From positions 1,942,142-2,006,141 of the forward strand of contig NZ_LJJB01000007.1 of assembly GCF_001420695.1 (NCBI RefSeq): 64,000 nucleotides of DNA. Direction: 5' to 3'. This document shows, in pieces, positions 50,337-59,215 of the stretch. The translations under genes were made by a program, and so were the position numbers. Each line of letters starts with the position of its first letter. Position 1 is the first letter of the stretch. The stretch is from Brevibacillus choshinensis. GTDB taxonomy: Bacteria; Bacillota; Bacilli; Brevibacillales; Brevibacillaceae. The notes under the pieces are model-generated. The model did not search any database, was not told where the DNA came from, and was given only the letters and a program-made list of their open reading frames with translations.

Positions 50337-52001
50337 TTACGAATCCTTTTGAACGTCATCATCCTCTGACGGCTCAGGACGTCCTTGCCCGTACAATTGC
50401 ACATGCAGCTCCTCGATTTCCTCGCCCGTTAGATCCCCGCGTTTTAACAGTTCTTCTGCAATGGCGTGGACGAAGTCGGCATAGTCCAAAACCAGCTTCT
50501 TCACCTGGAGCATCTGCTCATTCAACAACTCGTTAATCTTGGGACGCAGTGTCTTGAGTCCATCTACCCGCGAACCAGTCGCCAACCAGCTGAACAATTC
50601 ATCTCCCATCCCGACGATACCCAGATATGCCCCTGCGAGCTCCGTCGCTTGATGAAGATCGGAGGTGACTCCATTTAGCTTTTTCCCCAGAAACTCTTCT
50701 TCTACTGCACGGGCAGCCAGGCACACCTGAATCGCAGCCAAAATCTCACTGTCGCTGCGGTTGTACCTTTCGTGCGTCGGCTTGGTAGCTGCGAGTCCTA
50801 GAGCTCCACCTCGTCGAATTATGGTGACCTTCCAGACACGTTCGTGCGGCTTTAGAAAAAACTGAGCCACTGCATGGCCAGCTTCATGATAAGCTACATT
50901 TCGTTTTTCATCCTCGCTCATCGAACGAAGGGGTTGCTTGATCCCCCATTCATAGGTTTCCATAGCAGCACGGAAGTCATCATAGTTGGCCACGAGTGCA
51001 CCACGTTGGTGGGCGATGACGACTGACTCGTTCACGATATGCTTGATCTGCGCCGGACTGTACCCAATCGTATCGAGCGCAGCTTTTTCAGGCGTTAAGG
51101 TCTCATCATGCTTTACCTTCTTGAGATAGTACTGGAAGACGTCTATCCGTCCGTCATAGTCCGGGGAATCTACCCATAGCTGACGGTCAAACCGTCCTGG
51201 CCGTAGCAGAGCGGAATCGAGGATGTCGGGCAGATTTGTCGCGGCAATGGTCATTACTGGTGGCCGTTCCGCCTTTTTGCGTCGTAGGCCGAGTGTTCTC
51301 AAGAGCTTGGCAATTTTCGTATTATCGATATTGGGTGGATCCATTTGCAGCAGCAGCTCATTTAATAGCCCTGCTCCACCCATGCCGAGCATGCCTCCAC
51401 CCATCCCGCCACCTTGACGTTTCATCCCGATGGCATCGATCTCATCGATAAAAATAATACACGCGCCGTATTCGCTGGCACGCTTCCTCGCTTTTCGGTA
51501 CAGCCCCATTACTTTCAGATTCCCGACTCCGAAAAACATGTTTTGAAAGCTCGGTGCCGACGCATAAGCAAAGGGAACCTGCGCTTCGTTGGCAATTACC
51601 TGAGCTAGGTAAGATTTACCGGTTCCTGGTGGGCCACAGAGGAGCAAACCGCGGATCGCCTCTCCACCCATTTCCTTGAATTCTTTAACCCCTTTGAGCA
51701 GGGTAACAATCCGCTTGGCATTCTCCACAATCTCTGGGTTTCCCCGGTAATCATCCCAAGTGGAGCCTGTTTCGCCAGGCAAAATCCAATACGTACGTCC
51801 ACGAGCCAAAAACCAAAAGAGAGCAACGAACTGAATGATGACAAACAGGATGGCAAAGAGCAACTGAAATAGTAGTGTGACAATCCCCCAGGCTACTGCC
51901 CAGTAAGTCGGTCCTCCCACGGTGAGGACAATCAGGACCGTGGCAATGATTCCGAGCCAGAGGAGGATTTTACGCCACTTGATCCACTGATATCTCCTCA
52001 T
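50337..52001 (-). CDS. FtsH-like AAA+ zinc metalloprotease (M41)
   Basis: A 554-residue membrane-bound AAA protease. Two N-terminal spans (LLWLGIIATVLIVLTV and LLFQLLFAILFVIIQFVALFWFL) lie close together with almost no outer loop. Walker A GPPGTGKS, Walker B CIIFIDEIDAI, SRH LRPGRFDRQ, zinc motif HEAGHAVAQF and the third ligand Asp in TSDLHQATELA follow. It is about 100 residues shorter than ordinary FtsH, mainly by lacking the extracytoplasmic domain, so it is probably an accessory paralogue. The window shows no clue to its substrate. ATG with GGGAG upstream. Confidence 0.92.
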   Translation of the reverse strand: MRRYQWIKWRKILLWLGIIATVLIVLTVGGPTYWAVAWGIVTLLFQLLFAILFVIIQFVALFWFLARGRTYWILPGETGSTWDDYRGNPEIVENAKRIVTLLKGVKEFKEMGGEAIRGLLLCGPPGTGKSYLAQVIANEAQVPFAYASAPSFQNMFFGVGNLKVMGLYRKARKRASEYGACIIFIDEIDAIGMKRQGGGMGGGMLGMGGAGLLNELLLQMDPPNIDNTKIAKLLRTLGLRRKKAERPPVMTIAATNLPDILDSALLRPGRFDRQLWVDSPDYDGRIDVFQYYLKKVKHDETLTPEKAALDTIGYSPAQIKHIVNESVVIAHQRGALVANYDDFRAAMETYEWGIKQPLRSMSEDEKRNVAYHEAGHAVAQFFLKPHERVWKVTIIRRGGALGLAATKPTHERYNRSDSEILAAIQVCLAARAVEEEFLGKKLNGVTSDLHQATELAGAYLGIVGMGDELFSWLATGSRVDGLKTLRPKINELLNEQMLQVKKLVLDYADFVHAIAEELLKRGDLTGEEIEELHVQLYGQGRPEPSEDDDVQKDS

Positions 52002-52196
52002 GGCACCACTCCCTTTTGCGAAATATTTAGAATATTGTATGAGGAGATAAACTCCGTGGTGCCTCGTCCCTCACTGGGTAAAAACCATGAGAGGCGATGG
52101 TAAAGGGCTCGTGTTTCCTTACAAATATATACGAGGTGACAAGCATTTCATGTCTGGGAAGAAAAAATATGAGCGCACTCCATTTGGTTAGGGATC

Positions 52197-52226
52197 AAAA
52201 AAACAGCCCTCCTGACAGGAAGGCCA
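52197..52226 (-). terminator. Terminator of the small membrane protein gene
   Basis: Minus strand GCCTTCCTG / CAGGAGGGC with one wobble, then TGTTTTTTTG, 12 bases after the stop. Confidence 0.7.
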
Positions 52227-52237
52227 ATACATACACA

Positions 52238-52531
52238 TCATGATTCAAATCTACTTTTGATGTCCAATACGTACTTGATGATGACAGCGAGTCCTCCGAT
52301 GAAGTAGAAAACCAACAAGGTATAGCCAGTCGGGTCAATCGATGTCATGGATACGAGTACGTTCAAAGGTAGGATGAAATAGAGAATATCCTTCAAATAC
52401 CCCAGGACGAAGGATGGATGAAAGGAACCTTGCCAAAACGATCGGAATAGAACGATCAAAAAATCAATGATCATGAGTCCAAAAATCGCCCAAATCGTGT
52501 AAATCATCCAGTCAGCCAGTGAATAGCCCAT
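52238..52531 (-). CDS. Small membrane protein, three predicted spans
   Basis: 97 residues, mostly hydrophobic: WMIYTIWAIFGLMIIDFLIVLF, YLKDILYFILPLNVLVSM and YTLLVFYFIGGLAVIIKYV as likely spans (each partly quoted), charged C-terminus KSRFES. AAGGTGG lies upstream of the ATG. I do not recognise the family; size and topology are holin-like but nothing else around it suggests a phage. Confidence 0.7.
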   Translation of the reverse strand: MGYSLADWMIYTIWAIFGLMIIDFLIVLFRSFWQGSFHPSFVLGYLKDILYFILPLNVLVSMTSIDPTGYTLLVFYFIGGLAVIIKYVLDIKSRFES

Positions 52532-52616
52532 GTATCATCACCACCTTATCCTTCATCGTATGCGCCGGTAAAAACGCAGGTGAGGATAAGCAATGCGGAT
52601 TTTTAGTTGTCCGCCT

Positions 52617-52922
52617 TCATTTTGTTACACTCACGATGTCCTCCACTTTTATCCAGCGGGAATCATCTTGGTTGACGAGTTTAACCAGATATTGTTCGGC
52701 GTCAATTTCTCGAACGAGTCCCCAAGCTGATTTCACGGTGCCAAAGGATCCGCTTTCCCTGACAAACCACTTCACTTGAATGGGATAGCTGTATTGTGTA
52801 CTGTCATAAATTCGAAAGCACATTTCTCCAAAGTCATCATCGGCGATGGTTGGACGTTGTACTAGTAATCCTTGCCATTCATCACAGCTTCTTTCGGATA
52901 GATACGAAAATTTTTCATTCAT
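52617..52922 (-). CDS. Small protein, possibly YolD-like
   Basis: 101 residues from MNEKFSYLSERSCDEW, with GGAGGG before the ATG. The second half is beta-rich (YPIQVKWFVRE, WGLVREIDAEQYLVKLV) and ends in WIKVEDIVSVTK, which resembles the end of YolD-like proteins (IPFEDIVDI). YolD-like proteins often accompany Y-family polymerases, but none is nearby, so this assignment is tentative. Confidence 0.6.
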   Translation of the reverse strand: MNEKFSYLSERSCDEWQGLLVQRPTIADDDFGEMCFRIYDSTQYSYPIQVKWFVRESGSFGTVKSAWGLVREIDAEQYLVKLVNQDDSRWIKVEDIVSVTK

Positions 52923-53114
52923 GATAAACCCTCCACGAATACGAACTGATGTTCTTATTATGCTTGATTCGAATCCGTTTTTCAAGGGTGATTGTTCTTA
53001 GGTAAAACGAGGGAAGGCTAAGGCGACCGGGTCAAAGTTCGTTTCAAAGAATAATGTCAGGAAGATTGTGTAAAAATACGACAAACGCAATCTATCCGAA
53101 AACAGGGAGCTTTT

Positions 53115-53330
53115 ATGACGAGATTCGCTCGGAACAGAAAAGGATTCAAAAAAAACGTGTCCTCGAAGAAGGTCACAACATCATTAGACGAGCAAGTCGA
53201 GTGGCTCAAGCAACAACTCTCAGACCGATTCGATGTCGTATACCATCTGTTCGTTTCGGGATCTACCCAGAGATGCTCTCTTGTTTATTTGCAAGGCATG
53301 GTCGTACGACCCTTTTTAGCATTTGCATAG
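53115..53330 (+). pseudogene. N-terminal fragment of a GerA-type germinant receptor A subunit
   Basis: The 71-codon frame reads KKVTTSLDEQVEWLKQQLSDRFDVVYHLFVSGS..RCSLVYLQGMV (spread over about 50 residues). This matches the N-terminal domain of GerAA-type proteins (LKQxLGxSxDVVxRxFxxG...LVYIDGLVD). A full subunit has about 480-550 residues; everything after the first domain is lost. A GerAB remnant follows on the same strand, so this is a decayed ger operon. Confidence 0.72.
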
Positions 53331-53399
53331 CTTACGCTGTGCGTTCGGGTGTGCAATCCATCTTTCTATTTTTCACAACCACATAAGACCTTCAAGTCT

Positions 53400-53800
53400 T
53401 TAGGGTGGTCAGTTATTAGTTCGCTTTTTATTATTCTATCGAGCCTCATTCCAACCTCTATGTTTTCGGTACTCATTTAACGGGTGATCTGATTTATCCT
53501 GAATTAGAGCTGATCCGATTTATCCGTGCAGGCTCTTTTCTCGAGAATCTGGATCCGATACTCATTGCCGTATATTGAGGTTATCGTACTGACTCATACC
53601 TTTGGCTAAAAGACCACAAGCCCTTTTCCTTGTCCATGACAGCCATGATGGTGGGGTTATCCTTGTTCATGGCTAAATCGAAAATGGAACTGGCTCATCT
53701 GACCGTACACGGAATGGTTAGCCTTTTTATCCTGTCTGAGGTCATCCCCATTATTTATTTGGTGACGGATTGGGCTCGCACCTCACTTGCCAAACGATAA
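53400..53800 (+). pseudogene. Remnants of a GerAB-type spore germination permease
   Basis: In shifting plus-strand frames one reads VFGTHLTGDLIYPELELIRF and IRAGSFLENLDPILIAVY followed by TGA (53495-53574 region). Then comes the C-terminal PFSLSMTAMMVGLSLFMAKS...LFILSEVIPIIYLV ending in TAA at 53798-53800. These match the Tyr-Pro-x-Leu-Glu-Leu-x-Arg and final-helix segments of GerAB proteins. Stop codons and frame changes separate them, and the N-terminal half is missing. Confidence 0.7.
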
Positions 53801-53818
53801 AAGTGACTTGTTCATAAC

Positions 53819-53858
53819 AAAAACGCACGTGCCTGAAAAAATGGCAGGTGCGTTTTGT
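53819..53858. terminator. Bidirectional terminator downstream of catalase
   Basis: AAAACGCAC...GCC and GGC...GTGCGTTTT arms with a TGAAAAAAT loop and A/T flanks; 30 bases after the catalase stop. Confidence 0.8.
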
Positions 53859-53887
53859 ATGGATAACTGTATGACCTTGTTGCCGCA

Positions 53888-55480
53888 TTAATAAGGCTCA
53901 GCCGAATGTCCTTCGCTTTCAGCCTTGCGGACTGCCTTGCCAGGATTGGTCGCTCCCATCGGACCGCCTATTCCTTCTCCATTGCTCTTGCCTGCCTGTA
54001 CCCCTTGCTTGATACGGTTCCCGTACTCAGGGTCGCATTTGGTGAAGAAATTAATCATTTTTTCCTGGATTCGCGGATCGCAGCTCAACATAGCATCGGT
54101 AAGATTGGCGATCAAATCGTCTTTCTCCCAGTCTTCCATGATGCGATACCGATCACCCGGCTGCTTGAAATCATTCGTGCGATCGATTTTTTGACGTACG
54201 ATATTCCCTTCCACATAGGGCTGATGGTCCTTCCCCTCCTGCTTGGCCTCGTGCAGCCCTCCAATCGTCGACGGCTCATAGTTGATGTGAGGTTGACTGC
54301 GGTCTACACGATAAAGCATCTGGCCGCCTTCCTGATTCGTCGCAACGTGAGTCTTCGGTGAGTTGATCGGGAGTTGTAAATAGTTTGCTCCTACCCGGTA
54401 TCGTTGCGTATCCGAATACGAAAACGTTCTTCCTTGCAACAGCTTGTCGTTAGAAAAATCAAGTCCATCCACGAGAACCCCTGTACCAAAGGCGGCTTGC
54501 TCGACCTCCGCAAAATAATTCTCGGGATTTTTGTTGAGCACCATTTTTCCCACGGGAAGAAACGGAAAATGATCTTCCGGCCAAAGTTTCGTTGGATCGA
54601 GAGGATCGAAGTCCAATTCAGGATGGTCATCGTCCGACATAATCTGCACACACATTTCCCATTCCGGATACTCACCGCGCTCGATTGCTTCATACAGATC
54701 CTGCGTCGCGTGGTTAAAGTTTTTCCCTTGAATCTCTTCTGCTTGTTGTTGCGTCAAGTTTTTGATACCTTGCGCCAACGGCTCCCAATGATATTTCACC
54801 AACACTGCTTTTCCTTCATAATTGACCCATTTGTATGTATTCACACCTGAGCCTTGCATCTGTCTGTAGTTGGCAGGAACGCCCCACGGTGAAAAGAGAA
54901 ATGTGATCATGTGCATAGCTTCCGGCGTATTGGAAATAAAGTCGAAGATGCGCTCAACGTCTTGAATGTTCGTGACTGGATCCGGCTTGAAAGCATGTAC
55001 GAGATCGGGAAATTTCATCGCATCCCGAATAAAAAACACCTTGAGATTATTTCCGACCAAGTCCCAGTTGCCGTCCTCCGTGTAAAACTTTACGGCGAAT
55101 CCACGTGGGTCACGCAAAGTCTCGGGTGAATGGGTACCGTGAATAACGGAAGAAAAACGGACGAACACCGGCGTTTTCTTCCCTTTTTCCTGAAAAAGCT
55201 TCGCTCGGGTGTATGTGGAGACGGGTTCACCTCCCACAGATCCGTACGCTTCAAAATAACCATGCGCGCCAGCACCCCGTGCATGTACGACACGTTCTGG
55301 TGTTCTTTCACGGTCAAAATGCGTGATCTTCTCCAGAAAATCGTAGTTTTCCAACACGGTCGGTCCGCGATTTCCCACCGTTCGCATACTTTGATTATCT
55401 GTAATTGGATGACCCTGGCGGTTGGTTAGCGTATTTTCTTCGTCGCCGCCGTTCACGTTGCTTCCATTATTGACGTCCAT
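53888..55480 (-). CDS. Haem catalase
   Basis: A 530-residue monofunctional catalase: distal His in [12 protein letters not shown] (about 64), Asn in [16 protein letters not shown], and the proximal haem ligand Tyr in [17 protein letters not shown] (about 345). Length suits small-subunit catalases with a C-terminal extension of about 40 residues. It breaks down H2O2 in the cytosol or on spores. The ATG of [11 protein letters not shown] is chosen because GGAGGAGG lies 7 bases upstream; the earlier frame start at 55513 lacks a site. No PerR box was identified with confidence. Confidence 0.95.
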   Translation of the reverse strand: MDVNNGSNVNGGDEENTLTNRQGHPITDNQSMRTVGNRGPTVLENYDFLEKITHFDRERTPERVVHARGAGAHGYFEAYGSVGGEPVSTYTRAKLFQEKGKKTPVFVRFSSVIHGTHSPETLRDPRGFAVKFYTEDGNWDLVGNNLKVFFIRDAMKFPDLVHAFKPDPVTNIQDVERIFDFISNTPEAMHMITFLFSPWGVPANYRQMQGSGVNTYKWVNYEGKAVLVKYHWEPLAQGIKNLTQQQAEEIQGKNFNHATQDLYEAIERGEYPEWEMCVQIMSDDDHPELDFDPLDPTKLWPEDHFPFLPVGKMVLNKNPENYFAEVEQAAFGTGVLVDGLDFSNDKLLQGRTFSYSDTQRYRVGANYLQLPINSPKTHVATNQEGGQMLYRVDRSQPHINYEPSTIGGLHEAKQEGKDHQPYVEGNIVRQKIDRTNDFKQPGDRYRIMEDWEKDDLIANLTDAMLSCDPRIQEKMINFFTKCDPEYGNRIKQGVQAGKSNGEGIGGPMGATNPGKAVRKAESEGHSAEPY

Positions 55481-55557
55481 CTTTGTCCTCCTCCGTGAAA
55501 CATACACGTTCATGTAAATGTTTTCCTCAGAAGGAATCCTTTATGCAAAATAGACGT

Positions 55558-56292
55558 TCATTTCATGTCCTCATACGCGAATTCCTCGTTCAATACAGGT
55601 ACATTTTCACTAACGTTTAAAGCAGCAGCGATTCTCACATCTTCCGAGTAACCTTTGCTCGTCAATTCTTGACCAGAGCCGGATTGTAAAAGCATAGGCA
55701 ACAAGGTATCTTTTGCCGTACGATAGGCACCGACGGCTATTTGTGCTTCCGGAGACAGGCTGTGATCCGATAGTTGTTCCAGTATCGCGCCAGCGGCAAT
55801 CATGTCCTCGATGGCGGGACGAAGAGTCCCGTTTGGCCATCTTTCCCCACTTGCGATGACAGTTACCGTGCCTCCTTGTTGACGAATATATCGCGCGACT
55901 GCACCTGCATTCCGAAGACAGGCAGCGATTACGCGCCCTCCGCAATGTTTAGCCAGCATGGTGCAAGTAGAACCATTCGGTGAGGGCAAAACAATACGAG
56001 TACCCTGTGGAATGGAAGATAAAGAAACTGGAGAAAGGGAAATCGGATCTCCACGTCTGCCTGCCAATATCGCATTTTTTTCATAGGCATAAGTTTGAGC
56101 TGAGTCATCTTTAACTCTGTAGGGAAATACGACTCCGCCTCGCCCGACTACCACATCTACACAAGTTGTAAACGAGAGAACATCCACGATTACCACGATA
56201 TCAGAGTCCTTTCCTACTTGTTCTACCCCCTCATACCCCCATTCAAATTTCGCTGTGAAGTCTGACTGCGCAAAAAAGTCCATTTTCCTCAT
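55558..56292 (-). CDS. ComB-like 2-phosphosulfolactate phosphatase family protein
   Basis: A 244-residue ComB family protein. VVIVDVLSFTTCVDVVVGRG, LPSPNGSTCTML, VIAACLRNAGAVARY and VIASGERWPNGTLRPAIEDM are the family's conserved blocks with acidic Mg2+-binding residues. ComB dephosphorylates 2-phosphosulfolactate in coenzyme M synthesis in archaea. In Bacillota the partner genes are usually absent, as here, so the real substrate is open. ATG with AAGGTGG 6 bases upstream. Confidence 0.82.
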   Translation of the reverse strand: MRKMDFFAQSDFTAKFEWGYEGVEQVGKDSDIVVIVDVLSFTTCVDVVVGRGGVVFPYRVKDDSAQTYAYEKNAILAGRRGDPISLSPVSLSSIPQGTRIVLPSPNGSTCTMLAKHCGGRVIAACLRNAGAVARYIRQQGGTVTVIASGERWPNGTLRPAIEDMIAAGAILEQLSDHSLSPEAQIAVGAYRTAKDTLLPMLLQSGSGQELTSKGYSEDVRIAAALNVSENVPVLNEEFAYEDMK

Positions 56293-56417
56293 TGTCTTCC
56301 ACCTTTACCTAGTAAAATGGTTACTCGTCCTATTACGTTCGCCGTTACAAATGAAGACAAGGTGAAATATAGTATTATGTCCCACTAATCAAAATAATAA
56401 GAATGGAGTGATTATGA

Positions 56418-56858
56418 ATGTCAAACAACAAGTCTCAAAATGTTCGCACGACTGGCATTTTGCAGAACAACCTTGGTGTTGCTGTCGCAGCACACCTCGA
56501 ACTGGTCAACCTTAACACAAGTGATGTGGAGGTCCGTGTGCAAGTACTGAACTGGGGGACTGCTGTTACTCAAACCAACCCTGTCAGCACTTTGCTCGAC
56601 GTAACACAAACCCTCGCTGGAAACACTCGCATTGCTTTTAGTGCAACCATCCCAGCTTCCTTCCACTATGAAGTACGCCTTTCTGTCAACACCGAAAACA
56701 GAAACAGAAACAACAACAACGGCGGCAACAACAAAGCTGACAGTGACAATGTTCTTCTCAATACCTACGCCCGCACTGCTGTCGGTGCTGGTCAAGTGGT
56801 TGGTCTGTCTGTTCTCGATAGTCAATTCCAAACGGTTAGCATTGAAAACTGCTTCTAA
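56418..56858 (+). CDS. Hypothetical Asn-rich protein, possible spore surface protein
   Basis: 146 residues. A beta-rich, Thr/Val/Asn-rich body (VAVAAHLELVNLNTSDVEVRVQVLNWG) is followed by a polar low-complexity run (residues about 93-105, Arg/Asn/Gly) and a C-terminal strand pair ending in SIENCF. No signal peptide or membrane span. The make-up resembles spore-coat or exosporium proteins of Bacillota, but I do not recognise the family. GGAG lies 9 bases before the ATG, and a strong terminator follows, so it is a single-gene unit. Confidence 0.75.
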   Translation: MSNNKSQNVRTTGILQNNLGVAVAAHLELVNLNTSDVEVRVQVLNWGTAVTQTNPVSTLLDVTQTLAGNTRIAFSATIPASFHYEVRLSVNTENRNRNNNNGGNNKADSDNVLLNTYARTAVGAGQVVGLSVLDSQFQTVSIENCF

Positions 56859-56875
56859 TTGAAACGTCCTAAATC

Positions 56876-56915
56876 CAAAAAGGAAATATGGTCGATACCA
56901 TACTTCCTTTTTTCT
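56876..56915 (+). terminator. Terminator of the Asn-rich protein gene
   Basis: AAAAAGGAA...TATGGT and ACCATA...TTCCTTTTTT form a long stem with T-run. It can also serve the minus-strand pseudogene ending at 56922. Confidence 0.85.
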
Positions 56916-56921
56916 TATCTT

Positions 56922-57775
56922 TTAAAACGCTTGATACCAAAAGGGGGTAAGCCTCTCAAAATAGTGATGGTCGAGGGCGATTCGCTCGATGCGCTCTAAC
57001 ATGCCTTTGATCTGATCAGGTACATTTTGTATGGTCCATACGACGGATGAGAACATAGCCATCGCCGTATAGACACAATAACGAATCCAAAACGATTCAG
57101 AAGGACCATCTGTTCGCTCATAATAACCATCGAGTTGACCGATACTATAAGGGATGCTTATTTCCCGACTAAAAAAGCCTCATGTACAATCAGATTGCTA
57201 ACATGGAAATCATCGTGCAAAAAGCGGTTAGGAGCATCTTTCAGCCATAACAAATGCTTTTCGATAAACGTCAGGATGCGTTCTGCGTATGGGATTTGAT
57301 AACCGCAGTCTTTGTATGCCGCGACATAGCGATTATGTTTTTGAATACAGCGCTCATACCAATCTGGCACAGAAGGATGCGCGGAAATGGTATGCATGTT
57401 CGCCAGTTCTTTACCGGCTTCTCTACCGATTTCATACTGTTCCCCTTCTGTTAGCTGGATCAGAGCGTCTTTTGCGTCCTCACCCGCCAGATAAGTCAGG
57501 ATCATGTAGCACTGACTAGATTCATCCAACACACCCAATTCGATGGGACGAGACGTTTTTACAGCCATGGATTGCAAAGTTTGCAGAGTGACGTATTCTG
57601 CTTTCTTTTGCTTCCACGCTGACTTTTCACTTACGCGCAACAATCGTTCCGTACCGTCTGTCAGAAACACGCGATATTTTAGCTCTGGTGAGAAACCTTT
57701 GAAGATTCGCTCAATCTTGTTTGCTTTCTGCAAACCAGGAGAGGTATCCATCAAATGTTGTAGCCAGCCTTCCAT
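56922..57775 (-). pseudogene. Aminoglycoside/choline-type phosphotransferase with internal deletion
   Basis: The first part reads as an APH-fold kinase: RIFKGFSPELKYRVFLTDGTERLLRVS at the ATP site and catalytic FLHDDFHVSNLIVHEAF. Immediately after, the frame ends (TAA). The next frame continues with the normal downstream sequence FSREISIPYSIGQLDGYYE to FERLTPFWYQAF and a stop at 56922. About 25 residues between these parts are missing, including the metal-binding Asp of the usual DFNRxDWGDP motif. Loss of that residue plus the frame break make the gene non-functional. Confidence 0.75.
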
Positions 57776-57881
57776 ACTCTTCCCCCTCCCTCGATTTCTC
57801 TATGTAACCTATGATTATACCCGTAACCTGAGAAAAATGGTAGAAAAGGGAAGAGAACGAAATCTTGCAGCTCTATGAAAA

Positions 57882-57914
57882 CAAAAAAACTGCCCGCGAA
57901 CGGACAGTTTTTTT
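57882..57914 (-). terminator. Terminator of the cold-shock gene
   Basis: AAAAAACTGTCCG / CGGGCAGTTTTTTT type hairpin (minus strand), 11 bases after the csp stop. Confidence 0.85.
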
Positions 57915-57924
57915 AGAAGGAGAC

Positions 57925-58128
57925 TTACAGTTTTACTACGTTCTCAGCTTGTGGACCACGGTTGCCTTGAACGATGTTGAATTGAACGCGTTGACCTTCG
58001 TCCAAAGTTTTGAAACCTTCACCTTGGATAGCGCTGAAGTGTACGAAAACATCGTCTCCGCCTTCTACTTGAATGAATCCGAAACCTTTTTCTGCATTAA
58101 ACCATTTTACTGTTCCGTTCGTTTGCAT
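57925..58128 (-). CDS. Cold-shock protein (CspA/CspB family)
   Basis: A 67-residue single cold-shock domain protein with both RNA-binding motifs, KGFGFIQV (RNP1) and VFVHFSAI (RNP2). It starts [11 protein letters not shown] and ends with [10 protein letters not shown] as in the family. It acts as an RNA chaperone. GGAGG precedes the ATG. A leader of roughly 330 bases with a strong hairpin lies upstream, in line with temperature-responsive csp leaders. Confidence 0.95.
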   Translation of the reverse strand: MQTNGTVKWFNAEKGFGFIQVEGGDDVFVHFSAIQGEGFKTLDEGQRVQFNIVQGNRGPQAENVVKL

Positions 58129-58193
58129 CTAAAAAAACCTCCAAAAATGTCAATTTTGAATATGCTAGTCATATTTACCGAAGCAAATAAAGC

Positions 58194-58252
58194 TCACATA
58201 TCATGAAGGAATACCCATTCGTACGAGAGTGATATGCCTTCATGATATGTGA
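58194..58252 (-). repeat. Perfect inverted repeat in the csp 5' leader
   Basis: Two 16-base arms (58194-58209 and 58237-58252; core CACATATCATGAAGG / CCTTCATGATATGTG) match perfectly across a 27-base loop, 65 bases upstream of the csp start. No T-run follows, so it is not a simple terminator. Confidence 0.8.
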
Positions 58253-58559
58253 ATCGATACCTACTCCAAGAATATACGAAGATCGTATTACGGAACTCAA
58301 AACTGGTAATTCTTTTGAAAACCTAAAACAACGAAAGCCCTGCCTCTCTTCCATCCTTGCGGCTCCGATGACCGCGCCAGTGTGAATCGGGCATTCAAAA
58401 AACAAAAAACGTAAGGGTCCACAACGCCGGTGGAAACTACGTATCGGATTTTCAAGTAGCAAGTTTATTCTACCATGCCTGTCCAGTAAAAGCAACAATT
58501 CACTATGTTTATACCATTTTCTTATGCTTCTGCTACAATCAATATAAGGAGTGATTTTC
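58253..58559. other. Rest of the csp leader region and rhodanese promoter region
   Basis: No coding frame stands out. On the minus strand an extended -10-like TGGTAGAAT occurs near 58470-58480, a plausible csp promoter giving a leader of about 330 bases. On the plus strand TACAAT near 58533 may serve the rhodanese gene. Confidence 0.45.
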
Positions 58560-58904
58560 ATGAAAAAAGAAACGATTAGCTGCTCAACTTTCAAACAATT
58601 GATCAAGGAAGATACCCATTTGCTTATTTTGGATGTACGTGACGAAGAGAAGTTTCTCCAGGGCAGTCTAACTGTCTCAGACATAGTGACCTGGAATGAA
58701 CCTTATGTACATATGAAGGAGCAAGAACAACCTTTTGATGAGGATATTTCTCGATCCTTACAGGATGCCACGATCATTACGGTATGCACGACAGGGAACA
58801 AAGCGCAAAAAGCAGCGGCTCTTTTGCGAGAAAAAGGATACCGTGCACTTGCTCTCGAAGGTGGATTGACTGCGTGGAACGAGACAAATGAAAAAATCAA
58901 ATAG
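58560..58904 (+). CDS. Rhodanese-like sulfurtransferase
   Basis: A 114-residue single rhodanese domain: HLLILDVRDEEKFLQGSL near the N-terminus, the active-site loop TVCTTGNKAQKAAALL with Cys at about 78, and LEGGLTAWNE at the C-terminus. The loop lacks the usual Arg at position six (CxxGxR becomes CTTGNK), but Lys is there. Such proteins move sulfane sulfur to cyanide, thiols or protein partners. AAGGAG lies 9 bases before the ATG. Confidence 0.88.
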   Translation: MKKETISCSTFKQLIKEDTHLLILDVRDEEKFLQGSLTVSDIVTWNEPYVHMKEQEQPFDEDISRSLQDATIITVCTTGNKAQKAAALLREKGYRALALEGGLTAWNETNEKIK

Positions 58905-58916
58905 ATGTCCTTCTAC

Positions 58917-58945
58917 TGCCCTCTCTTTAAGGAGAGGGCTTTTTG
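58917..58945 (+). terminator. Terminator of the rhodanese gene
   Basis: GCCCTCTC-TTTAA-GGAGAGGGC followed by TTTTTG. Confidence 0.85.
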
Positions 58946-59053
58946 TTTGCTCGTGTTCCTTCATAGAATGGTCGCTGAAAATAGTAATTTCCAATTAAAC
59001 CTACCAAATATTACTCCTATCATTCTTGTTTGAATCTCTGTTATTCTGGGTCA

Positions 59054-59200
59054 TGCCAAACAAAACAGCCGAAACTTCCTCTTGAATGGAAGTGCGGGGG
59101 ATCTTCTTTTCTTGCAGATGAGACATCTGCATGGGGTGAATCGCCAAAGTGCGTAGGGTTGTTTCCTCAATCCGAGTCCGTCAACTAACCTCGTAGGCTA
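59054..59200 (+). ncRNA. Cyclic-di-AMP riboswitch (ydaO/yuaA leader)
   Basis: The leader has the conserved ydaO parts in order: AGCCGAAAC near the 5' side, GGGGTGAATCGC in the middle, and the 3' block CCGAGTCCGTCAACTAACC with TCGTAGGC. It ends just before the ribosome site of the CAP-domain protein gene. These riboswitches turn off cell-wall and osmolyte genes when c-di-AMP is high. Confidence 0.9.
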
Positions 59201-59215
59201 AAAAAAGGAGACGAT

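Noticed and set aside
52145-52190. 13-codon plus-strand ORF MSGKKKYERTPFG
   Set aside because: The only ribosome-like site (GAGGTGA) is about 11 bases away and nothing else supports it.
52238-52531. Phage holin
   Set aside because: Size and three spans fit, but there is no endolysin or other phage gene nearby.
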